From the NCBI RefSeq assembly GCF_017356035.1, contig NZ_JAFIQX010000008.1, positions 124,001 through 188,000 on the forward strand: DNA of 64,000 nt, read 5' to 3'. Positions 52,647 to 60,511 of the stretch are shown here, in pieces. Both the position numbers and the translations under genes were made by a program. This stretch comes from Longitalea luteola. GTDB taxonomy: Bacteria; Bacteroidota; Bacteroidia; Chitinophagales; Chitinophagaceae. Below the pieces are notes generated by a model. It was not told the origin of the DNA and made no database searches. It was given only the letters and a program-made list of their open reading frames with translations. Numbering within the stretch: the stretch's first letter is position 1; each line of letters opens with the position of its first letter.

Positions 52647-53045
52647 AAAGGTTTCTGCAAGTGTGAGTCATTTAATTGCCTTAACCGCTTATTTGGCGTA
52701 AAATACATAACAGCCGGTGTATAAGCAAGCGTATGGCCAGGCGGGCAGATGGTTTACGCATTGGCGCCTGGGAAAACAGGGTTTTAGTCTTATGCCATAA
52801 ATATACAACAACATCAGGAGTCTAAGAACACAGCAAAAGTCCGGGTTTCATTCGAAACAAAAATATTTAAAAAAAGCACCTTAGTTAATCGCAACACCGG
52901 TCGTCTGCCGTTATGTGGAAGAAAGAAAGCAAAACAATCTCAAGTAATGCCCGGCAGCTTTTTACGCTAACATGATCAAGATCAATTTCAATCCTACCTA
53001 CCATAAGATTGCATTAACTTAGAAAGACCATTAACGCACACCAGC
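52647..53045. other. 399-nt intergenic region, nothing identified
   Basis: This is a divergent region between the lipoprotein gene and the HTH-like gene. No open frame, repeat, strong hairpin or RNA gene could be supported. Promoters for both genes are expected here. Confidence 0.55.
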
Positions 53046-53609
53046 ATGTCAACTGCAAACTTGAACGAAGAAGAACTTTCCAACAATCAAATCAGCCAAA
53101 AAGAGGACGCACTAACCAGTAAGGAGAAAGATAATACGTTTGATAAGGATGAGATATTGAAGGAAATGATACTGGTATCGAAGCAAATTACTGAGGCAGC
53201 CCAACAACCGTTCGCGGAAGAAGATTCCTGGTGCAAAATTGGTGATATCCGCTACGGTCATCCTACTGCGTCTTTGCTTTTAAGATATAGAACACTGATG
53301 TGGACCGCTGCTCACCCACCTGATCCCCGGGGCGAGAAGTTTTTCTGCCGGCCGGCGCCATATAAAGTGAGGCTGGAAACCCGGGATCTCATGGATTTAT
53401 TCGATGTAAGCCAACGCACAGCAGAGCGGGTCATCAAGGAGATCCGTGATGCTCGTGAAAGAACCGGTTTACGTTGGGTTACTGTGGAAGAATTCTGTAC
53501 TTTACATAACCTGGATGAAGACTATATACAAAAGAGAATCCATGAATTCTTTTTAAAAAGATGGAACAAGATCAAACGGAATATTGATCTTGACGGCGAC
53601 AATAAATGA
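53046..53609 (+). CDS. HTH-like protein, hypothetical
   Basis: A 187-residue protein. The first 60 residues are acidic and low-complexity (NEEELSNNQISQKEDALTSK). The second half carries a helix-turn-helix-like stretch near residues 118-138 (TRDLMDLFDVSQRTAERVIK) followed by conserved-looking VTVEEFCTLHNLDEDYIQKRI. It could bind DNA, but no known regulator family is recognised. Its start has a short plausible leader and it stands alone on the plus strand. No link to the PULs is visible. Confidence 0.6.
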   Translation: MSTANLNEEELSNNQISQKEDALTSKEKDNTFDKDEILKEMILVSKQITEAAQQPFAEEDSWCKIGDIRYGHPTASLLLRYRTLMWTAAHPPDPRGEKFFCRPAPYKVRLETRDLMDLFDVSQRTAERVIKEIRDARERTGLRWVTVEEFCTLHNLDEDYIQKRIHEFFLKRWNKIKRNIDLDGDNK

Positions 53610-54363
53610 CCAACTGGATGACTTGTGTTCACTACCTGCCCACGTCGCAAGAACCGTTGCGCACTTTTCACTTCGGCTGTGCAACAAATGACAAGAACTA
53701 ACGCGCTTTTCTTACGAAATACTTAACTGTTCATAAAAATCCGCGACTGGTGATAGCGGGTCGCTTACTCGACTCATTTTCCAGTTTGCTCGACACATTT
53801 GCAGCGTAACATGAGTGGGTTGCTGCCAAACTTTTGTCTCCTGGTAGCCAGGTTGCGCTACCAACTGCGCAATTTGCACCCAAAGCGTCGCACTCCCCTT
53901 TCACAGTTTGTTTATTACAGTTCATTGTCATCTACTTACTACCAAACTCACAAAGCTGTTATGGTTAGTTAGCCAACAAGCCTGTTTTGCAGGCTTTCAA
54001 ACGTGTTTTCCAGCCAGACAGGGCTCAGTGGCAATGCAGCCTATTGCTCAAAACACTTCCTTTTAACCTGCAATTTTACTGACCACCGTCAGCCCCATTA
54101 AGTAGTTCTATGTAAAAAAACCGCCAGATTCGCCATTGTCGCCAACTATTTGGAAACCGGCCCAGGGCAACTATATATTTGATTCAACAAAGCAACCGTT
54201 AGAATCAAACGAATTTACTGCTACAAGTATAAAAGGATCCTACAGTAAATAAGGGAGAAACGAAACGGAGTTTTGGAAAAAGTATTATTGGCCAATTAGC
54301 TTTTTAAGGTACTGATACGGTAGCGTTGGAAACTAAATTTTAAAACTTTTAAATTTTGTAAAA
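53610..54363. other. 754-nt intergenic region, no supported gene
   Basis: No convincing coding sequence, RNA gene or repeat was found. A 66-codon minus-strand frame at 53731-53931 lacks a family resemblance or leader and is not called. The AT-rich last 100 nt before 54364 is the likely promoter and leader of the FN3-like gene. The region could hold a decayed gene or an unrecognised small RNA. Confidence 0.5.
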
Positions 54364-54975
54364 ATGAAAAATATAATATTAAGCGTTTACAAACGCCAAT
54401 CAGACAGCGAATTGATCACCACCGGTTACCGGGTAACGGGGAAATTGAAAAACAATCCAAATTTCCCGAACCCGCCTGCTGAACTGGAGCAAGCAATAAA
54501 ATTGTTGCCGGAATTCCAGACCTCAGTAAGTAATGCAAAAGGGCGCGATATGGAGGTCATTAATTTAAAGAATGAACAAAAGGCAGTGCTCATAACATTG
54601 CTTGTAGCGCTGGACAAGTATGTAACTGCTACGAGTAACGGCGACCGGGGTATGTTATTAAGCAGCGGTTTCCCTGTTGCTGGCGACAGGTACTACCAGG
54701 CAGAACCGGTTATTTCACAAATGGAAGTGGAACTAGGTCCACCCGGAGAAGCTACTACCCGTATTAAACGGTTACGGGGTGCACGGGCATATATGCACCA
54801 GTATACTACGGAACCGCCAACTACCGAAACAGTATGGGTCAGCGAAGGGAGCAAGTTTGCGTTTTATACGTTCAGCGGGCTCAATTCTATGGCGAAATAC
54901 TGGTTCAGGGTAGCAGCCATTAGCCAGGATGGGCAAATGATATACTCGCCGGTGATTACGAAGGTGATTCAGTAG
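54364..54975 (+). CDS. FN3-like hypothetical protein
   Basis: A 203-residue protein without a signal peptide. The first 100 residues are helical (AELEQAIKLLPEFQTSVSNAK, EQKAVLITLLVALDKYVTATSN). Residues about 115-203 look like a fibronectin type III sandwich (QMEVELGPPGEATTRIKRL, AFYTFSGLNSMAKYWFRVAAIS, YSPVITKVIQ). Similar helical plus FN3 proteins are common, often multicopy, in Bacteroidota, with no known role. A strong terminator follows 66 nt after its stop. Fold tentative. Confidence 0.65.
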   Translation: MKNIILSVYKRQSDSELITTGYRVTGKLKNNPNFPNPPAELEQAIKLLPEFQTSVSNAKGRDMEVINLKNEQKAVLITLLVALDKYVTATSNGDRGMLLSSGFPVAGDRYYQAEPVISQMEVELGPPGEATTRIKRLRGARAYMHQYTTEPPTTETVWVSEGSKFAFYTFSGLNSMAKYWFRVAAISQDGQMIYSPVITKVIQ

Positions 54976-55041
54976 CTCCTGAGCGTCGCTTCCCTCAATT
55001 ACCAATTTTGGTAGTAAACTTTATAAAAACATCCTGAAAAC

Positions 55042-55071
55042 AAAGATCCCACCTTGCGGTGGGATCTTTTT
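55042..55071. terminator. strong bidirectional intrinsic terminator
   Basis: A perfect 12-bp stem pairs 55042-55053 with 55058-55069 around loop TTGC, followed by a T-run on the plus strand and, on the other strand, TTTGTTTT. It separates the plus-strand FN3-like gene from the minus-strand susD-like gene of PUL2. Confidence 0.85.
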
Positions 55072-55229
55072 CTTCCATGACTTAAAGGTTACTAGATCAA
55101 ATACTGCTATGTGTTGAAACGGGTTGCTCGTTCTTTTTGTCCTTCCCGGAAGCCTCGTTAGGGCTCCCGGGTACGGATGGACACATCTTCAGAGGATAAG
55201 TAACTACTTTAAATTTCTTGAATAATCTA

Positions 55230-57029
55230 TTATGGCTGTGGATAACCTTCGTTCTGACCGAATTCCTTAGCATTCAGCAACGCACTCAATTCATTTTGCG
55301 GAATTGGGCGTAAGCGATGATATGGTTGCACCAAGGTTTGATCAGGGTTCCATTTTTTAATATATCCTACCCAGTCTGTCCCATTTTGGAACACTCTTTT
55401 CAGATCATACCAGCGTTGAAGCTCACCTGCAAACTCGCGTCCACGCTCATCCAAAATAAAGTCAATAGTAACATCTCCGGGTGCCACTTCCATTGCGGCT
55501 GCTTGGCCAGGCAGTGCCGCCCGTTTTCTGATCTCATTTACATATTTGGCTGCGTTTACCTGATCGTTCAATTTTACAAATGCTTCTGCAGCGATCAAAT
55601 ACATTTCAGACAGGCGCATGATCATGGCATCTCCAAAGTCAGTAGTTCCACTAAATGTACGGTTTGCATTTACAAACTTTTTGAATGATGGATAAAGGGT
55701 TGCTGTAGCTTTGTTTTCTACAATAGCGGCACCTTGCTTGTGCTGGGGATTAACGTACAGATCATTGCGACCAACTGCCAGGTATCTCTTTGTCTTTCTG
55801 TTAAACGGCAGCACTCCTTTTGTACACCACATAGCTGTATCACCTGCCGCAAGCGTTGTTCCCACTAAACTGGGATCCCTTTCAAGCGTAGTTGAACTTG
55901 TATCAGCAACTTTCCATGTATAGTTCTGATTGGCGATCCATACTTCCTGAAACCAAGTATTATAACGCGCATCCTTGGTTTCATCGAACAGATCGAGCAT
56001 ATGCCATGTTGGCATCAGACGACCTTCTCCATCAACGCCATAGGCATTAACAGGTGTCGAATTCATTGCTCCCTTTCCTGTATAACGTGTTAACGTATAC
56101 TTGAATATCCGGTTACCATTCGCACCGGTAAGGGCGTTTAGATTGGCATTAGTCTGATCATATGAAAGCACAAACAGCGCTTCCTTATTTTTCGCCCGAT
56201 CAGCAGCAGGACCATAAACAGAGCTGCCAACTTCAGCAACATTCTGATACAGATCAAGATTCCCCAATGCTGCTTTATTGTTGATTACTTCCAGTGCTGC
56301 GTCCTTTGCTTTTGTAAACCACGCTTGTGCATCAGCGCCGGTTGAATAGTAAGCCCGCGTTAGCAACACTTTTGCCAACAGCCCCATGGCCGACTTTTTA
56401 GATGCACGGCTATATTCACCAACAGGCCAGCTTACAGGCAGGTTATTTTTCGCAAACTCGAGATCACTGATCATTACATCATATACATCTTCAGGTTTAC
56501 TACGTGTTGGATACAGATCAACCCCTTCGGCAGCTTCCTTTGTGTTCAAGATTACGCTGCCAAATTGCTCTACAAGATGGTAATAATATAAAGCTCTCAA
56601 AAAATGCAATTCACCAAGACGCTGATTTTTATCAGTTTCGTTCGTGAAATTGGCTTCGTCGATTCGGCCAATCCCGGCATTGCACAGGTTAATAGATTTG
56701 TAGCATGATGTCCACGCTTTTGTTGGCTGCGACTGGGTAGGCGCCAACGCTTCATAGTATACAATTTGCCTTGCATAACCTGATCTGCCAGCGGAATACC
56801 ATAAATCGGTGCCACCTTCCAACAACCACATACCATCTTCCTGGCCATAAAATAAATGCAATTCCTGATAAGCGGAGTTCACCAGGCTCGAAAAGCCTGC
56901 CGGCGTATTCCACATATTTTCAGCGGTAGCGCTATGCGGATTAAACTCTTCGAGTTGTTTCTTACAAGAAGTAGCGGAGGTAACCAAAAAAGCCGCTACT
57001 GCATATGATAGATTTTTAAGCTTTTTCAT
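55230..57029 (-). CDS. SusD/RagB-family nutrient-binding lipoprotein (PUL2)
   Basis: A 599-residue protein with a lipoprotein leader (AAFLVTSATSC, Cys near residue 22). Typical SusD features: FSSLVNSAYQELHLFYG, LGELHFLRALYYYHLVEQFG, KSAMGLLAKVLLTRAYYS, MRLSEMYLIAAEAFVKL and DERGREFAGELQRWYDLKR. It binds glycan on the cell surface with the partner SusC 31 nt upstream. It shares only the general family pattern with the PUL1 SusD and is probably specific for a different oligosaccharide. It is the last gene of the visible PUL2 unit, ending before a bidirectional terminator. Confidence 0.95.
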   Translation of the reverse strand: MKKLKNLSYAVAAFLVTSATSCKKQLEEFNPHSATAENMWNTPAGFSSLVNSAYQELHLFYGQEDGMWLLEGGTDLWYSAGRSGYARQIVYYEALAPTQSQPTKAWTSCYKSINLCNAGIGRIDEANFTNETDKNQRLGELHFLRALYYYHLVEQFGSVILNTKEAAEGVDLYPTRSKPEDVYDVMISDLEFAKNNLPVSWPVGEYSRASKKSAMGLLAKVLLTRAYYSTGADAQAWFTKAKDAALEVINNKAALGNLDLYQNVAEVGSSVYGPAADRAKNKEALFVLSYDQTNANLNALTGANGNRIFKYTLTRYTGKGAMNSTPVNAYGVDGEGRLMPTWHMLDLFDETKDARYNTWFQEVWIANQNYTWKVADTSSTTLERDPSLVGTTLAAGDTAMWCTKGVLPFNRKTKRYLAVGRNDLYVNPQHKQGAAIVENKATATLYPSFKKFVNANRTFSGTTDFGDAMIMRLSEMYLIAAEAFVKLNDQVNAAKYVNEIRKRAALPGQAAAMEVAPGDVTIDFILDERGREFAGELQRWYDLKRVFQNGTDWVGYIKKWNPDQTLVQPYHRLRPIPQNELSALLNAKEFGQNEGYPQP

Positions 57030-57060
57030 TTGTAATAATCATTTAAGAGTTGAGAATTAT

Positions 57061-60000
57061 TTAGAAATCGATGTTTGCACCAAAAACAAACTGGCGTGTC
57101 AATGGTGTATTTTCAGAACCACCTCTTTCAGGATCATAATTCTTTAACATCTTATTTTTTGTTTTTGTCCAGATATTATTACCGGTAACATACAGGCGAA
57201 TCCTATCAGCAAACACTCTTCTGCTGGTCTGAGTTGGCAGTGTATATGCAAATGTAGCCGTCTTCACTTTAAAGAATGAACCATCAACAAAGTTCAAAGA
57301 ATAATAACCTGTATATCCTGCATTAGAAAAAGAAGCACCTTGGCGTGGACGTGGGAACTCATTGGTTGGATTTTCGGGTGTCCAGTAATTAAAGTCTGCC
57401 AGACCATTTCGGTCGCCACCCACGTTATAACGAGCAGCCATAAAGTCAGCATTAATAATTTGTCCATAGCGGGCAACCAGGTATACGCTCAATTCAAATC
57501 CTTTATAGTTGAACGTATTCTGCAAACCTCCATACCATTTGGGAACGTCTGCTCCTACAAATCCACGGTCGTTAATTGGATCAATCACATTATCACCATT
57601 CTTATCCTCAACTTTAATATCACCTTCCTGGTAAATGTAGTTACCGAACTTTACAGTTCCATCTTTGTTTTCATCTTTTTGCCAAATGCCGATCTTGTTG
57701 TAACCAAACCATGATTTAACAGGATGATTAACCATTAATGAATTATCCTCCTTATCAATTATATCCTGACTGGTGATCAGATGGGTAAGTTTTTCACGAG
57801 CTGAAGTGAAAGTTAATGTAGTAGTCCATCTGAAATTGCCTCTATTCATGTTAACTGATGACAACGCAAGTTCAATACCTTCATTCTCAGATGAACCCAG
57901 GTTTTGCCACATATGTGTGAAGCCAGAAGAGAGCGGCAACGGACGCAAGAAAAGAATGTCGGTTGTTTTTGATTTGTAGGCATCGATAGTACCATAAAAG
58001 CGGCTCTTGAACAGAGCGAAATCAAGTCCCACGTTGGTGGTTGCAGTTTTTTCCCAGCCTACGTTCAAATTACCGGCAACCTTGTCAAAGCTGGCCACAG
58101 TAATCGGTGTATTACCAAGAATTGCATTACCAGTAGCCAAAACGCTTTGTGTTCCGTACGCCTGCATAGAAGCGTTACCCGCCTCACCATAAGTAGCGCG
58201 GATCTTTAAGTTATTTACGAACCAGGCGTCCCTCATGAAATCCTCCTGGTGAATATTCCAACCAATACCGGCAGAGGGGAAGTAATCCCATTTTTTATCT
58301 TTCGACAAACGGGATACACCGTCAGCACGCATTGTAGCCGTCAGAAGATACTTTCCCTTGAAAGTATAGTTCAAGCGACCTGCATACGAGAAGGTAGTTG
58401 TTTTAAAATAATTGGAAGTCGTTTGACGGGTAGTAGTCTGGGTACCATCAAGGTTATAAAACTGCCAATTAACCAGCGTTTGTCTCAAACCGGTTACATC
58501 AGACACTTCGCGTTCGGAATGGGTATAGTTTGTAAGACCGGTAAGAGTAATGTTGTGATCGTTAAACCTGCGGGTATAAGTTACTATATTATCCCAATTA
58601 TAAAAACGTGTAAATTCATTGGTGATCTTGGCTGTAGAACCATTAGCCGGTTTGTTATAGTTCTGCAATGTTACAGAATCATAAAATTCACCTCTTCTGC
58701 TATAACCAAGCGTAGTACCAAGGTTGGAACGAACGCTTAAGCCGGTTATAGGGGTAATCTCCAGATAACCATTAGCAATAAGATTACCTCTTTGCGTATT
58801 GTCTATATAAGCCGCACCCCGTTCGTCAGTTAACGGGTTCAGGAAGTTCTTATTTTTAGGATCAGGTTCATTAGACGGAATCATCGGAAATAATTTGATA
58901 TTTCCAAGACTGTCATATACATCTCCAAACGGTACCATGTTATTTACCTGCGACATAGGGTCGATACGGCCGTTTGTAGTTTGGTAAGTCAGCTGTGTCA
59001 TAAACCCAGCCTTGAACATATTGCTAATACGCTGATCGTAATTCAAACGGGTATTATAACGGGTATTATCGGTTCCACGCAGCACACCTTCCTGTCTGTA
59101 AACGCCAGCGGAAAAATAAACTTTGGTTTTATCGCCACCAGACTGGATAGACGCAGTGTGGCTTTGTTCAATACCGTTGCGGGTGATCAAATCCAACCAA
59201 TCAACCCATTTGCCTGCCTGGTAATACGGGAGCTCATATTTATCCAGCACAGCTTCATCAGTAGGCACGTTAGGATCATTAGGATTGGCACCGCGCCAGG
59301 CTTCTTTTCTGAAGTTTATGAAATCCTGTCCCATACGAACCTTAGGATAATTTACATCGTTTACACCATAGAATCCGGCATAAGATACCTTAGGACGGTC
59401 TTTACCTCTTTTGGTGGTTATAATGATCACCCCGTTCGCACCCTGCCATCCGTAAATAGCAGTAGCAGAAGCGTCTTTCAATACTTCCACCGACTCAATG
59501 TCATTGGGGTTCAGGTCAGAAATACTTCCTCCCTGGAAACCATCAATGATTATCAAAGGTTCGCTGCTTGAACCTGCAACACCATTATTTGTACCATTCA
59601 GGGTTCTGTTACCACGCAACTGGATAGAAACGCCACCACCGGGTGCACCGCTGGTACGGTTGATATCCAAGCCAGGAATTCTACCCTGCAAAGCTTCTGC
59701 AGCATTTGAAACAGGCGTAGCAGTTACCATACCGGGTTTTATCGAATACACAGAACCGGTAAGGTCTCTTCTTTTTGAAGTACCATAACCTACTACCACC
59801 ACCTGGTCGAGGTCGGCATTGTCGTAGGCCATGCTAATGTTGAAGGTTGAATCGTTTCCTACTTTTTGTTCCTGTTGTAAAAAGCCTACAAAGCTGAATA
59901 CAAGTACGGAATTTGGAGAGGATACTGGAATGCGGAAAGTTCCTGTTACATCGGCGGTGACACTTATTCGGGTGCCAAACACGTTAACATTCACCCCGGG

Positions 60001-60132
60001 AAGCGGATTCCCCGACGGGTCTTTAACCTTACCTGTAACAACTCTTTCCTGTGCGATCAGGTACGTGCAGTTAAGTAGCATAAAAAACGCCATCATCATC
60101 AGGCATTTCAAGGACGACGGTTTTCCAATCAT
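57061..60132 (-). CDS. SusC/RagA-family TonB-dependent outer-membrane transporter (PUL2)
   Basis: A 1023-residue protein with a signal peptide (FFMLLNCTYLIAQ). Residues about 30-115 are a carboxypeptidase-regulatory-like domain (VTGKVKDPSGNPLPGVNVNVFG), then TonB-box-like DQVVVVGYG at about 109-117. The plug carries LQGRIPGLDINR, LIIIDGFQGG and VEVLKDASATAIYGWQGANGV, and a TonB-dependent barrel follows. It is the outer-membrane importer of PUL2, forming a pair with the downstream SusD. The 44-nt shared element lies about 160 nt upstream of its start codon. The variant plug motif AIYGWQGANG (Trp where most have Ser-Arg) is a small family variation. Confidence 0.95.
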   Translation of the reverse strand: MIGKPSSLKCLMMMAFFMLLNCTYLIAQERVVTGKVKDPSGNPLPGVNVNVFGTRISVTADVTGTFRIPVSSPNSVLVFSFVGFLQQEQKVGNDSTFNISMAYDNADLDQVVVVGYGTSKRRDLTGSVYSIKPGMVTATPVSNAAEALQGRIPGLDINRTSGAPGGGVSIQLRGNRTLNGTNNGVAGSSSEPLIIIDGFQGGSISDLNPNDIESVEVLKDASATAIYGWQGANGVIIITTKRGKDRPKVSYAGFYGVNDVNYPKVRMGQDFINFRKEAWRGANPNDPNVPTDEAVLDKYELPYYQAGKWVDWLDLITRNGIEQSHTASIQSGGDKTKVYFSAGVYRQEGVLRGTDNTRYNTRLNYDQRISNMFKAGFMTQLTYQTTNGRIDPMSQVNNMVPFGDVYDSLGNIKLFPMIPSNEPDPKNKNFLNPLTDERGAAYIDNTQRGNLIANGYLEITPITGLSVRSNLGTTLGYSRRGEFYDSVTLQNYNKPANGSTAKITNEFTRFYNWDNIVTYTRRFNDHNITLTGLTNYTHSEREVSDVTGLRQTLVNWQFYNLDGTQTTTRQTTSNYFKTTTFSYAGRLNYTFKGKYLLTATMRADGVSRLSKDKKWDYFPSAGIGWNIHQEDFMRDAWFVNNLKIRATYGEAGNASMQAYGTQSVLATGNAILGNTPITVASFDKVAGNLNVGWEKTATTNVGLDFALFKSRFYGTIDAYKSKTTDILFLRPLPLSSGFTHMWQNLGSSENEGIELALSSVNMNRGNFRWTTTLTFTSAREKLTHLITSQDIIDKEDNSLMVNHPVKSWFGYNKIGIWQKDENKDGTVKFGNYIYQEGDIKVEDKNGDNVIDPINDRGFVGADVPKWYGGLQNTFNYKGFELSVYLVARYGQIINADFMAARYNVGGDRNGLADFNYWTPENPTNEFPRPRQGASFSNAGYTGYYSLNFVDGSFFKVKTATFAYTLPTQTSRRVFADRIRLYVTGNNIWTKTKNKMLKNYDPERGGSENTPLTRQFVFGANIDF

Positions 60133-60511
60133 ACAACAGTTGTTTAAGATTTATGTTTTAACAATTGAGAGGAGCATATTTAACCAAGGAACAATTACTG
60201 CTACTACGTGCATAGCTACGCGCAAAGAGATGGGGTGGATGTTGGTTTTTCGGATATTGCATACAGATCACAAGAAACGGCTACACGCCTGGTGAAACAA
60301 TGTCATTTCTTCCTAAAATGATGGAACATCTTACTATTCCATAACAACTTACCTATATACCAGAAAATACAAGCATATTACATTGACCACTATCACCATT
60401 ACTTAACATAACGGTAATGCAGTGGCGTAACCACTTACTGTTTTTCCTAATATGTAGCAGCGATTATTTAATTCAATAATCCATCTCCTTCCTAGTTGGC
60501 GACAGCAATCG
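60133..60511. other. 379-nt probable control region of the PUL2 susCD unit
   Basis: The gap between the GH67-related gene stop and the SusC start contains the shared 44-nt element (60295-60338) and a small hairpin (AGTGG and CCACT at 60421-60435). No gene is supported. A promoter for the SusC/D unit is probably here, which would allow it to be controlled separately from the upstream glycosidase. Confidence 0.6.
60295..60338 (-). promoter_or_regulatory. 44-nt element shared by both SusC/D control regions (copy 2)
   Basis: On the plus strand this is AAACAATGT at 60295-60303, nine variable bases, then the 26-nt block at 60313-60338 with GATGGAA and CTTACTATT. It is identical in arrangement to 37585-37628, and the two differ at only 3 of 26 positions in the long block. 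The copies lie 23 kb apart and the surrounding bases are unrelated, so functional conservation or recent duplication of a control site is likely. Confidence 0.6.

Noticed and set aside
53731-53931. 66-codon minus-strand open frame
   Set aside because: No homology pattern, no signal peptide and no visible start context.
55145-55170. 9-bp imperfect hairpin downstream of the PUL2 susD-like gene as a terminator
   Set aside because: It is followed by an A-rich and not a U-rich stretch on the minus strand; the strong terminator at 55042-55071 is the better candidate.
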